A stretch of DNA of 64,000 nt from Clonostachys chloroleuca. Taxonomy: Eukaryota; Ascomycota; Sordariomycetes; Hypocreales; Bionectriaceae. A program made the position numbers and the translations under genes. The notes below the pieces were generated by a model, which saw only the letters and a list, made by a program, of their open reading frames with translations, did no database searches and had not been told where the DNA came from. Each line of letters starts with the position of its first letter. Positions within the stretch are counted from its first letter, which is position 1. Positions 1 to 12,245 of this stretch are shown here, in pieces. The DNA lies in contig JBANAY010000003.1 of the NCBI GenBank assembly GCA_037952775.1, positions 23,932,001-23,996,000 on the forward strand. The letters run 5' to 3'.

Positions 1-349
1 CCTAGACCCTTATTTAGGCTATTATAGCCTAATAACCTATAAATAACAGTGCTAACGCTCCTAGCCCTAAAGGGGAACTGGAGCCCGCTAAGCCGTAGCG
101 GTCATAGTGGCCTGTAGCCACTGACCCACAGTAGCTGCAACCGCTATTGGCTAGTGATCGCAATCGCTATTGGATAGCGATCTCAATCGCTATTGGCTAG
201 CTGTTATAGGGGATTAGCGATCGCTAACAGCCAGTGGCTTCGATCGCTAACAGTTAGTGGCCACGATCGCTATCAGTTAGTGGTTGCAACCGCTAACTTA
301 TAGTGATACAGTCACTAACTTATAGTGGCTATAGTCTCTCAATTTAACA
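1..349 (+). mobile_element. LTR fragment of family B (3' part, cut by the window start)
   Basis: This GC-richer block ends in a CAACA-type LTR terminus (TTTAACA, with one C-to-T change). It aligns in the same orientation with the 3' part of the complete solo LTR at 60646-61509 (position 2 here corresponds to 61186 there). It contains degenerate 23-bp tandem units: CGCTATTGG begins at 142, 165 and 188, and CGCTA begins at 222, 245, 268 and 291. The copy is about 24 bp longer than its partner over the shared stretch, so it carries about one more unit. The 5' part of the LTR lies outside the window. Confidence 0.8.
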
Positions 350-617
350 AGTCTTAGTCTAGAGTATTTTATAATACTTTTTTAAGTAATAAGATATAAA
401 AAACTGAGTAGATATATATTATATCTAGTAATAATAGTTTATAGTTAGTATCTGAATTTTTCTCTAGGATTTTAAATAATTCTAATTTTATAATTTAATT
501 TATTATTTAGTTATAATATTATAATATTTTTCTAGAGTAGGTAGATCTTATCTCTCTTCTTTAAAATTAATCTTTTTAATCTTTCTTTATTATAGTATTC
601 TTTTATTTTATTATAAA
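350..617 (-). mobile_element. RIP-mutated Gypsy pol 3' fragment
   Basis: On the minus strand this AT-rich stretch aligns with the end of the intact pol gene (about 31535-31800), the region between integrase and chromodomain. Differences are mainly C-to-T and G-to-A. It is cut on the left by the family B LTR and on the right by the start of a plus-strand LTR. It is a broken remnant of an older element with many stop codons. Confidence 0.65.
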
Positions 618-975
618 TTTTATTCTAATATATAGATTATATATAGAACCCTATACTTTTTAACTAGTTATCTATAGATTATTAGAATCTTATAATAATT
701 CTTATAATCTAGAAATATAGATTATTACTAAGCTTTAATAATCCCTTAGTATATATATATATTTATTTTATTAGCTAGAATACTCTTTTAGATAGTTATT
801 AATAATATTATCTATATATCTATTAGAACTAGCTCTATAATACTTATATATTAATAATAATTTATATTATATAGCTATATAATAACCTAATTATACTACC
901 TAGAATAATACTTTAATTAGTTTAACTCTAATTTACTCTAGATTTTATTTAGTATAAATTAATCTAACTATTATA
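618..975 (+). repeat. 5' LTR of the old Gypsy element, U3 variant 2
   Basis: About 358 bp. The right part (about 740-975) aligns with the R-U5 portion of the intact element's LTR read in reverse. The left part does not match the intact U3 but matches the LTRs at 7784-8146, 25963-26330 and about 54845-55210. Confidence 0.65.
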
Positions 976-1251
976 TATTAATAACTCTTATTTAGCTGAT
1001 TATCTTATCTTAATTACTATATAATAATAAAGAAGATATTATAGCTACTATAGTATCTTAAGCTTAGTAGTAATATACTTCTACTATTAATAATAATCTA
1101 TTTACTCTAACTATTAAGAATAATATTATAGATAAAGATAATAATAATAGTAGTAATAATAATAATTATACTAAAAAGATATAGTTTTTATAAAACTAAG
1201 TTAACTAATTTAATAAGATTCTTATAAATATTTATTAGGAGTTAGCTAATA

Positions 1252-1640
1252 TATAATAGTTAGATAACTTATACTAAACAGGGTCTAGGGTAGATCAGGG
1301 TTAAACTAATCAGAGTATTATTCTGAGTAGTATAATTAGGTTATCTTAGGCTATATAATATAAGTTACTATTAATATATAAGTATTATAGAGCTAGTAAT
1401 AATAGATATATAGATAATATTATTAATAACTATCTAAAAGAGTATTCTATTTAGTAAAATAAATATATATATATACTAGGGACTTATAATAGCTTATTAA
1501 TAATCTAGAGTAAGTTTAGCTAAGAATTATTTAGGCTTACTAATAATCTAGAGTAATCCAGAGTAATCTATTTCTTATTAGTAGAAAAGGTAGAGTATAT
1601 TATATAATATAGTAGGTATATACTTTATTTATAATATAAT
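1252..1640 (-). repeat. Nested RIP-mutated LTR, U3 variant 3
   Basis: A minus-oriented LTR starts here (a TGTGACGG-like start mutated to TATAATAG) and lies inside the old element's gag region. Its first 230 bp match the shared R-U5 block. The rest matches the U3 of the plus-oriented LTR at about 28430-28835 rather than that of the host element. No coding remains of its own element were found beside it, so it may be a solo LTR. Confidence 0.55.
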
Positions 1641-4600
1641 ATAATAAATCTTATAGTATAATAAGCTATTATAAATATTAATCTCTATACTTAAATTATA
1701 ATTATTATTTAAGAAAAAGAGTTAGAATAACTATTTAAACTATTATTATTTAAAATATTTAATAGAAATTAGAATTATTCTAAGAGATTTATAATTTAAT
1801 TCTAAATATATTTTAATTATTTTTCTATTATCTTTAGTACTAATAAAAGAAAGATTATATATATCTATTTATAACTTAAGGGAATTATACTTAACTAATT
1901 TAAGTTTATTATAAGAAAATACTTTAGTAAAAAACTAATAAACTATTAATATTATAATAAGTTTTAATTATTTTATAAAAGTTCTTTAATAAATCTTTAG
2001 TATTTAAAATAAGAAGTATAAAGTAGAATATAATATTAACTTATTCTCTTAGAAAGAATTATATTTAACTTATAATATATAATATCTCTAGCTACTAGTT
2101 AAAACTAGATAGAATAAGAAATATACTATATTTTACTATTTTAATTAACTTAAGAAGAATATTTAAAAAGAACTCTTTAAGAAAAATAGATTAATAAGTA
2201 TTTATAAATATATAACTATAGCTATAAGAATTAATAATTAATAATATTAGTAGTAAACTTATAAATAATAAATAAACTATTTTACTAATACTAGGAAACT
2301 ATAATAATAATTTATTAGAATCTTTAGAATATATATAAAATCTATAGAGCTAGAAGCTATAGAGAAATATAAATACTATAATTATAATAAAATTAGATAT
2401 ATTTTATTCTAATATCTAAAATCTAAAAAAGATAAAATAAAAAAGTAGAAATTTACTAAAAAAAGAAAAAAAGAATTAGAAGTAATTAGAAAAAGTAATA
2501 TTAAGATTTTAAAAATAGTTTATAAAATTATTTAGAAAGAAACTCCTATAATTATTATAATTTCTAAATTTTCTCTAAGAAATATATCTATTTTCAGAGA
2601 AATACTAGAATCTAAAGAATATATAAAATAAGTATAATTAGAAGATAATAATAGAAAATTTAATAAATCTTTTAAAAACTTAAGAAAAAATATAAATAAG
2701 AGAAATAGGTTTTAGAATTTAGATTATCTATAAAATATAAATATATATTATATTATATTAATAGAATTATTTTATAAATAGTAACTAAATAAAAATAATA
2801 TTTATTTATAAGAATAGAAATTAAAACTAAATATAATAAACTCTATATTTACTATTAAAAGAAAATATAAGAATAATATTTAAATTAATCTAAAGAATGA
2901 ATTATTTTTAGAAATAATACTATTAGTACTATCTAGTATAGTAATAAAGAATATAAAATACTAATCTACTTAAGATTATAATAATATCTAGTTATATCTA
3001 AGAATTATAGATAATCTATTATAATATATAGTATAGAATATATTAGGAATAAAAAACTAAGAATAATTTCTTTTTATATTTTAATAGAAAAGTATCTAAA
3101 AAATATATTATAGAATAAATATAATAATTTATATACTAATAATATAGTATAGAATAATATATTATTTTTAAAAAAGATCTAGAAGAATACTCTAAAAAAT
3201 ATATATCTATAGTAAGCTATAAGTAGAACTATACTTTAAACTAAGATATAAGATTTATAAAGAAACTAAAATTAAATTATAGTATTAAAAGAAGAATTTT
3301 AAAGAGTAAGTAATAATTATATATAATAGCTAAATTAAATAATACTATAACTAGGAATATAGAAACTATTTAGAAATTAAGAAAATAGTATTAGAATTAG
3401 CTTAGTATAGAGATAATAATATAAACCCTATTAAATTATATTTTTAATAGTATTAGCTATAGAAAGTAGAAATAAGATAATAATATATAGAAGATATACT
3501 ATCTCTAATAAATAGTAGAAAAAATAGTAATATATATAAAAAAAAAATATCTCTACTAATAAAAAAGAATAAAATAAAAATTTAATAAAGAAATACTAAT
3601 AATAATTAATAAACTAAATAATTAGAAAAGAAAGTTTAAATAGTATATTTCTAATTATATAGATAAACTAATAATATTTATAGATATTCTAAAATAAATA
3701 TCTAAGAATAATAAAAAGTAAAAATAGCTTAAATAATAAATTAACTAGATAAAAATAATATAAACTATCTATAATAGAGCTATAGTATAATAAAATAATA
3801 TTAAATTAGGAAACTCTAGTAGCTATTAAGAAAGGAAATTTAATTAATATTATTATAGATATTTATATTAAGAAAAACTAGTTTATAGTATAAATAGATT
3901 ATAGAATACTAGGAAATTATATCTTACTAGTAGTAATTAATTAACTCTACTTACTATAGAAAAAAAAGGAAAAGTTTTATAATATTATAAATCTAGATAA
4001 AATACTATTTAAATATAATAATAGAATTATTAACTTTAAAACTAATTATCTTATAACTAAAATCTATAGAAAGAAGTTTAATATTATTTATAACTTAATA
4101 CTATTAAATTCCTATAATATTATATTAGAATTATTATAATTATAAGATATAAACTTACTAATAGATTAGTTTACTAGCTATATAGAGTAAAAAGATATTC
4201 TTAAGAATTTATTTTAGAATTAATAGAAATTAAAATTTTATTAAATATTAGAAAAATATAATAATTTCTTAATAATTAAAAATATAATTATAATATTAAA
4301 TTTGATTTATAGTATAAATAGATTAGAAAGAAATAAAAATAGAAAAATAAAGAAGAATATCTTAAAAAGAAGAAACTAGATTATATTCTATAGAAATACT
4401 AAAAATATAATAAACTATTTAAAAAAACTCTAGAAACTAAATTATTATAATATAATTAATAGAATTATAAAATCTCTATTATTAAAGAAGAAGAACTAGT
4501 TTTTTATAAACTCTATAGCTTTATAGAACCTTAATTATAAATACTCTATAAATATATTAATAATATATTAATAAAAGACTTTATATAATTATTAACCTTA

Positions 4601-5859
4601 TTTATAGAATACTTTATAATATTTATACTAAAGAAAAATAGTAAACTCTATTTAGTTATTAATTATTAATAGCTAAATAAGATTATATATAAAAATAGAA
4701 TACTCTTATTACTAATTATAAAGCTTAGAGATTAATTATAAAGTAAATAGTAGTTTACTATATTAGATCTAAAAAAAGCTTATAACTTAATATAAATTAA
4801 AGAAGAAGATAAATAGAAAATAGTATTTAGAATAAAGTTTAGTTTATATAAGTACTTTATTATATTCTTCAGATTAATAAATATATTTATAATATTCTAA
4901 TAAATAATTAATTAAGTACTCTAAGAGTATTTTAATATCTTTATAATTATATATTTTAATAATATTTTAATTTTTTTAAATAATTATAAAATATATAAGG
5001 GATATATATATAAAGTCTTAAGAAAACTAGAAAATATAAATCTCCTAGTAAAATCTAAAAAAAACTAATTTTATATTAAGAAAGTTAATTTTTTAGAATA
5101 TACTATTTAATCTAATAAAATATAAATAGAAAAAAGATAAAATTATTATAGTTTCTAAATAGAAAGAACTAATAAATATTAAAGAAATATAAGTTTTTCT
5201 TAGATTTACTAATTACTATTAATAATTTATTAAGAATTATAGAAAGATTATTATATTATTATATAATCTAATAAAGAAAAAGAAAGAATTTTAATAGAAC
5301 TTAAAATATTAGAATATATTTAATAATATTAAACTTTATATAACTAATAAATCTATACTATAGATATTTAATCTAAATAAGAAAGTAGAACTTAAAACTA
5401 ATACTTTAAATTTTATAATTAGTATATAGATTAGCTAAAAGAATAATAAAAGGAGATTATACCTTATAATATTCTATTTGAAAAAGCTATATAGTATAGA
5501 ACTTAACTATCTTATCTATAATAAAGAATTTATAGTTATTATATATATATTTAAAGAATTTAAATACTACTATCTAGAAATATAATATAAGATTAAGATA
5601 TATACTAACTATAAAAATATTTAAACTAGATATTAGAATAATACTTATAAGTATATATATATATTAACTATAAATAGAATAATTAGATATAACTATTACT
5701 TATAGTATAAATTATATATAATAGTTTAATATAAGAATTTACCTAGCTTATATCTATATATATAAATTATAATTATAAATTAAAATTCTAGAATTAATAA
5801 ATACTTAATAGATAGTATATATCTACTATTAAGATTTACTCTATAAACTATAGAGTAGA

Positions 5860-6600
5860 TTAAGATTACCCTATATTAATTAATTAAATAATATATAATT
5901 AGTATAGGGTAAAGAGGAATAAAATAACTAATTTAGAGCTTTCTAAAGCTGGAAACCCTCTGAAACTACTAGCCTAACTTACTATAGCTATCTATTAGGG
6001 TAATTATATTAGTAGTTATAACTATTATAATAGCTACTATAGTATCTATACTAATAATCCTATATTATACTGAAGTAGCTATATTAGCAGACTTTATATT
6101 TACTATAGTACTTATATTAATAGATCTTATATCTACTATATAAGAACCTTAGTACTTAGTTTAATAAACCTTATAACTACTATAGTAGCTATATTAGCAG
6201 ACTTTATATCTACTATAGTATCTGTATTAGTAATCTTATATCCCTCTGTATAAGAATCTTATAGTAGTTATAAGCCTATATTATAGAAGATAATATATTA
6301 TCTTCAGAGCCCTTATAGTCTAAAAATATCTATAAGTATAGGGCTTTCTCCCTACTAGATAGAGATTCTATAAGTTACTAATATACTCTTTTATCTATCC
6401 TATAATCTATCTTTCTTAGCTACCCTATAGCTAATAGAGCTTTATTTTCTCTTATAGAGCCTATACCTTCTACTATACCTTTTTAAATAATCCTTCTCTA
6501 GTATTTTAGAGCCTACCCTATAGGCTTTATCTACCCTAGACCCAGCTTATCCTACAGCTGGTCTACCCTATACTAGAGACTTTGATCTTTTAAAATCTAC
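5860..6600. repeat. Repeat inserted in the old Gypsy pol
   Basis: This stretch interrupts the pol remnant: integrase-side sequence lies before it and the segment leading to the chromodomain resumes at about 6600. It matches 27335-27990 in inverse orientation (for example the blocks around AGCTATAGGGTAGCTAAG). Both copies sit near the same place in pol, which points to one ancestral insertion later duplicated or to site preference. No open frame or clear terminal repeat was recognised. Confidence 0.5.
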
Positions 6601-7783
6601 TATTATACTTATAAAGAAAATATTATATTTATTATATATAGAAATAAAAATAGAATTAGAATTTATTTAAAAAAATAAAATAAAAAAAAATATTATAATA
6701 AAATAAGATTAAAAATACTAATTTTAAAAGAAAGAGATAAAATTTATTTACTCTATAAAAATATTATAATATTATAACTAAATAATAAATTAAATTATAA
6801 AAAACTTAAACTATTTAAAATTAAAAATAAAAAATTAAATACTAATTATAAATTATTATTACTAGATATAATATATATCTACTTAGTTTTTTATATTTTA
6901 TTACTTAAAAAAGTATTAGAAAATATTCTAGATTAAAACTATCTAATTAAGGTTTATAAAAAAGAATATAAACTAGAAAAAATACTAAAAAAATAAGTTA
7001 GAAATAGATAAATATTTTACTTTATTAAATAAAAGAAATATACTACTAAGAATAATATTTAGAAACTTATTAAATATTTAAAAAACTATTAAAAGTTTAT
7101 CTAATAGTATTATTAGGTTTAGAAATATCTATTATAATAAATTAAGAAGAAAATAATTCTATTATCTTTTAAAGAAATATTAAATTAATCTTAATCTCTA
7201 AAAATATAGATTTAGATAAAGAAATAACTTCTAAAAAAGAAACTATCTTATAAGCTATCTCTTCTACCTCCTTCTACTTAATATACTTAAACTCTTTAAT
7301 ACTATTAATACTATAAGATACTACTTATATTATTTTATTAAACTATAATTTCTTTTATTAATAGAGATATTAAATCTTTATATCTATAAACTAGTACTAC
7401 TTCTCTATTACTTTAAGCTTAGACTTAAGTTTTTTATACTAATTAGTAATCTAATATAACTAGCTAGGAGTTAGATCTTAGATATTATAATAAGCTTAAT
7501 TATTTTTAATATAGTAGAAATACTTTAATAAAAACCTCTTAAATTTAAAATATTTATAGCTATATACTTTATAATAGCTATACTCTATCTTTATTATAAA
7601 AAGATTAAGTAATATAGTATTAATTAAAAAATTATACTAAATAGTTTTCTTATAAAGAGGTTTCTATATATATTTAGATATTATTCTAAGAAGTATAAGG
7701 AAATAATAAAAGGAAATTAATATACTTACTAACTAGGCTACTAAATCTAGTTTTAAGAATATAACTAATAGAGAGAGAATATT

Positions 7784-8146
7784 ATATTATAAATTTAATT
7801 AATATATACTATTATATATAAATCTTACTTTTTTCCTCTAATTATATCTAGATTATTTAGATCTTATAATAATTCTTATAATTCTTAAGTTTAGATTATT
7901 ACTAAGTATTAATAATTCCCTAATATATATATATTTATTTTATTAGTTTAGAATACTCCTTTAGATAGTTATTAATAATATTATCTATATATATATTATT
8001 ACTAGCTCTATAATACTTATATATTAATAGTAACTTATATTATATAGCTTAAGATAATCTGATTATACTATTCAGAATAATACTCTGATTAGTTTAGCCC
8101 TAACCTACCCTAAACCCTATTCAGTATAAGTTATCTAACTGTTATA
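7784..8146 (+). repeat. 3' LTR of the old Gypsy element
   Basis: Matches the LTR at 618-975 in the same orientation, with the shared R-U5 block at about 7935-8146. It is RIP-mutated but a little less eroded at its right end. Confidence 0.6.
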
Positions 8147-9160
8147 CTTATTTATATAGATAATTCTAGTAGAATTATCTATAAATAATACCTAGGCTAA
8201 ATAGCTATTTAATATAGTTAATAGATAAGTATTTAATAATTCTAATTAAGGTATATAATATCCTCTATTATTATTTAATATTATCTCTTTAATTTTAATT
8301 ATAAAAAGTAAAGAGAGAAATAGTTTTATTATTTTTCTCTATCAATTATAGTTCTCTTTTCTCTATATTATATTAACTCTAAGTATATACTAGCTAATCT
8401 TAAGTATAGAGTTAGGGTTATTTTAAACTAATTAGTAACTCAGTTTAAACCTAATTAATCTAAGTTTAAAATCTAAGTAAGATAATCTAATTTATTAGAT
8501 AATTACTATTTAATTATCTCTTAATAGTTCTTAGATCTAAAACTTAGTATTAGTATCTATAATAGAGTTTGCTGGAAAATATAAAGCTTAGCAAAGGTTA
8601 AATATACTTACGACCGGCTTATATTCTATTGGAAATAAGCGAGCAAAATATAAAAATTAGATCAGGTTAAATAAGGTTGTTGAGCTATATAGACTTAAGA
8701 CTTCGGCTCCGGAACTTTGGCCCCTAAATCTAAGCTATGTATTGAGATATAGCTTAAAGTGGCGCAGTTTTGTGGCACGGGTGGCGCTGTCCCAAGTATT
8801 GCTTTTGAGAGTGGGGCGGAAGGAAGAGACAGGAGACCGGCCCCTAGTTATCGAGGTATTGTAAGAACATCGCCATTATGGATAGTGAAGGTACAGACCA
8901 TCTTGTGTTTTGAAGATCAATCCAGGCTCTGGATCTAGTGTATGAACCAGGAAACAAGGGAGAAATAAGAAATCCCTAACTTATAATCTTTCTATATTAT
9001 TATGATTCGTATCGACTTTAAGAACTATTAGCAGTATTATGATTTATATCTTAAATATACAGAGAAACTAGGGAGGATATATACTGGTCATGGAGAACGT
9101 TATACTTGATCACGGGTTCGCAAGGTTCAAATAGGATAGCGAGGCCTACATACCACAATT
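8147..9160. other. Transition from RIP-mutated DNA to gene island 1; no gene seen
   Basis: AT-rich sequence continues to about 8550. Base composition then becomes ordinary. No open frame with family similarity, RNA gene or repeat was recognised. Confidence 0.5.
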
Positions 9161-9450
9161 CTAACCCTCATAGAGACGTTTCGTCTCCGCGGCCAGGCTC
9201 TTAAGTCTCTGCATCACATTTACCATAGCCTGATCCAGCTTATTCCCAATGAAATCCTGGGCCCGTACAGGGCTGAGAAGCTTAATACCTCGAAGTGTCG
9301 TACATCTAGGCAACTGCACGTAGAGGCTGGTTCGCACTTGGAAGGTTCGCCACTGGCCATGCGACTCCCCCGCAGCTCCAAGACCACTTCGGCAAACGTT
9401 TTGGATTCCCCAATGAAATCAAGCAGGAATACACTTATTAGGTCGTTAGA
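9161..9450 (-). pseudogene. Possible degraded coding fragment, family unknown
   Basis: On the minus strand two overlapping frames look protein-like. One frame (through about 9330) contains LDFIGESKTFAEVVLELRG. The other, ending with TAG at 9161-9163, contains FIGNKLDQAMVNVMQRLK. A shift of frame or a lost intron near 9330 would be needed to join them. No start codon and no family were recognised. It could be chance sequence. Confidence 0.2.
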
Positions 9451-9696
9451 TATACTTCACATGTTATGTATTCTCTTATTATATCCATCTTCTGCTACAT
9501 TAAGTTGCCTTAGCTATGGCTATCCAATTCCAGAGCTGTAATCCCACTAGGACTTTTGTATTTGTGGCAGGCAGGAGCTACTGGAACCTTAACTACGCCG
9601 TATGACCTGTGCCTCTGTGTGAGCCAATGATAGTACGATGTTGTAAAGAAGTCTGCCTAAATCGATTATCAATTGTCCATGACGATAGTGTCCCTG

Positions 9697-11754
9697 TTAC
9701 TCTTCCCTTTTAAAGGACTCTCTAAGAACCCGCGCTTCTAGCTCAATAGCCCGGCCATCTTTATCCAGGGTGAAAACGAAGTCATCGATAGCAATATTCC
9801 CATAGTTGAGACTGTCAACCCCAGACCATTCCTCCGCTGCGTAATCCAAGATGTGAAAATTGTTGGTGTTTGAAGTTGTCATATAAAATGCCCGATACGA
9901 AACGCGACTGGTATTTTGCCCATGCGAGGATACCGATGAATGGAGATTAGTTACCTGGAACCGAATGGATTGCAGTTCTCCATCTTCGACCAAGCCTTGT
10001 GCTATCTTGGAAACATCAACACCTCGATTGATCCAACGTTCAACTAAAAGCCCGTCCTCGTCAACCCCAATGCTGATCGAAGAGTTTTTATTCTTTGCTG
10101 TGGACGTATATATCCCACATAAGCTCTCACCAGCTTGGATCCCGCTTATTTTCTCGAGAGCAGGCAGGAGGGACCGTCCCACCAATTCCGTTGCGACTCG
10201 TATCGCAGCGTTGCTGGTTGGTCCAGCCGTTAAAATCGAAAATGTGACTTGAAAATCTGGAATGAGCACCAGCAAGGAATTGTAGTGACCAATCGAGCCA
10301 GACTTTGTATACATGTCAATGACACGCCCTCGGGTTATGTTGCTTCTCGGTCGCCAAATCTCCCAAGGACTTCCAATCGACAATCTCAGTGATGCTGTAT
10401 GAGAGGTAGGCTTCATCCAACGTCTGGTAACAGTCGGTGGAAGCTGATGATTTCGCAGTATCGCTTGACCGAAACGAGCTATGTCAAGTGAGGAGGAATA
10501 CAATCCAGCTGTCCTAGTGGGTTGTCAGTGTGCCGTCTTAGGGACTGGGGCTGGAGGGACTTACGGTGCTTCGTCGCCTACATCTTGGAACCATCCACTA
10601 TCGCCGTTGGGAATCACGGGAACTTTGATGGCCGTTGGGCGTTTCGTGCCTGAGTGATTAAGATCCAGCGATCTTAGAACAGATGTTTCTATCAGATCGT
10701 GGTAAGGTTTCCCACTAAGGCGTTCGAGGACATATCCCAAAAGGCGGTAAGCAGCATTCGAGTAGATGGGTGTACTATACGGGCTGAATACGGGATGCCT
10801 CTGAGTGAAGCCCTCGAAGTATTCTGCTCGTGGGATATTATGAGCCCCGTGTGACAAAACTAGAGCTACAAGAGTAGTGAATCGTACCTTTGCGGCTGCA
10901 GGGGGGCAGACTAGAATTTCCCGCGCAGTCAGGAATATCCTTTGATGAAAGCTTAGGGAATCCAGCTTGTTTCCAAAGAAAGTTTTGGCTTGCCAAATCA
11001 CCATTGCTATCTATTTGAGTGTAAGTTTCATCTGAAAAATATGTCTAGCGAGCAAGCAGAAGGCGGGCACTTACAATCTCGACCGATCCCAGAAAGATGA
11101 GATGCCAAGGCGCCAATTGTCACTTCACCCCAATCTACAGAGTCAACTACATCCTTGGTAGTTTTAGAATGCCCAGCAGATCCACGTAATTCTGGTAGAT
11201 AATTGGTGACTGGCTTGTCCCAATGCTCCCACCCGTAGTTGACTAAAAATATATAGGCAGTGAAGAGCTTCGAAATGCTACCGATTCGATACACCGAGTT
11301 TTGAGTGACATTAAGGGTGCTCCCAGCACTTTCGTTGAGATTTGAAGAAGAGTAATGGAAATCGAACAATGGAGTTTTGTCGTCAGTGGACATGGCTGTG
11401 ATGGATACTGAAGATTCACCACTGATCAAGCCGGCGAACTCATCGTTATTATCACCACGAAATGCCATATTCAGGCTATTAGAAAGATTTGTAAGAGCGT
11501 TGTTCATGATTCCTACCGACCCTAGGTTGATGGGGGAGGGACCAAAGGTCCAAGCAAAGAGAGGCTCATTTTCAGTTAAGATATGAAACGATGTCTGTCG
11601 GTACTTGAGATAGGCTTCTTGAAGATGAATGGATTTCGGTGATCGACAAATAAGGATCCTGTGGGTTTTATATCTCAACTTCGGTCGAGACAGTCTTACC
11701 TATTCCGGCAACAATAACATCTAGACTCAACAAGACGAAGGCGCTAAAGAACAG
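9697..11754 (-). CDS. Serine beta-lactamase-like hydrolase (class C / penicillin-binding fold), likely secreted; start unresolved
   Basis: Five exons fit in frame: about 11754-11700, 11617-11075, 11010-10888, 10823-10565 and 10513-9697, giving about 600 residues, the usual size for fungal beta-lactamase-like secreted proteins. Active-site motifs of this fold are present: SxxK as SISK in RIGSISKLFTAY (exon 2), YxN as YSN (exon 4), and KSGS...HYNS, the KTG-box equivalent (exon 5). The exon 3/4 joint restores the family stretch CAGNSSLPPCSRKEYFEGF. Exon 1 encodes a hydrophobic signal-like segment (LFFSAFVLLSLDVIVAG), but its frame has a TAA just upstream and no ATG. The true start is therefore unknown: an extra 5' exon, a non-AUG start, or damage. 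Substrate is unknown; the family covers esterases and peptidases as well as lactamases. The gene lies downstream of, and in line with, the Zn2Cys6 gene. Confidence 0.8.
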
Positions 11755-11994
11755 CGGGAATTAGACTGTCTATAGACGGAGATTAGGCGGTTTACGACGA
11801 CGGCAATCCGTCACAGCTGCTCTAAAGGTTCGAATGGCCGTTTGACTTAGCAAGCGCACTCGGAAGCTAAGAATGAGTGTATCTATGCAACGTTGCTTGT
11901 ATGAGATCGCATTCACAAACACATTCTGGCTGTGTTGCAAGCATGATATGGAAAATTTTCCGCGAAATTATAGGGTTTTTTTGTCTTTTTTTTG

Positions 11995-12041
<47 letters not shown>

Positions 12042-12245
12042 CCCCTTTTTTCGTCTTACAACGCTCTTTACCATAAAATCGTTTCTTACTAATCGATGAA
12101 ATGACAATTCGTAAAAATCTCTTGAATGAGTTGCTACTATCTCACTTGCAGGGCATAAATTGATTATGATTTGTTCTTCCCTCTTTTCATTACGCCAAGC
12201 GCCGTTCAATATCTAACTGAAGAAAGGGATAAATAAAAGGCTCAA
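11755..12245. other. Intergenic region between hydrolase and regulator, with a long T tract
   Basis: This covers the 5' side of the hydrolase gene and the 3' side of the Zn2Cys6 gene. The only clear structure is the 45-base T run at 11997-12041, in a wider T-rich stretch from about 11976. ORFs here with runs of F or K are products of that tract. Confidence 0.6.
11997..12041. repeat. Homopolymer tract T45
   Basis: Forty-five uninterrupted T residues (A on the minus strand), preceded by TTTTTTTGTC units. They lie 205 bp past the stop codon of the minus-strand regulator. Exact length is uncertain because such runs are error-prone in sequencing. Confidence 0.85.

Larger units (their letters stand above)
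618..8146 (+). mobile_element. Old full-length Gypsy/chromovirus element, heavily RIP-mutated
   Basis: The element is bounded by plus-oriented LTRs at about 618-975 and 7784-8146. Right after the first LTR, 977-1005 aligns with the primer-binding-site region of the intact element. Further in, remnants of reverse transcriptase (KKN-K-L...NKI near 4630, and the YLDD block near 4951-4966) and of the chromodomain (near 7010-7080) can be recognised on the plus strand. The gag/pol junction aligns near 3717-3790. C-to-T and G-to-A changes fill the frames with stops, so nothing is coding. Another LTR (about 1252-1640) and a repeat of about 740 bp (5860-6600) are nested inside. Boundaries are approximate. 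Confidence 0.75.

Noticed and set aside
11913..12209. Minus-strand ORF of 98 codons with a poly-Lys run, and plus-strand ORFs with poly-Phe
   Set aside because: They exist only because of the T45 homopolymer; no domain or start context supports them.
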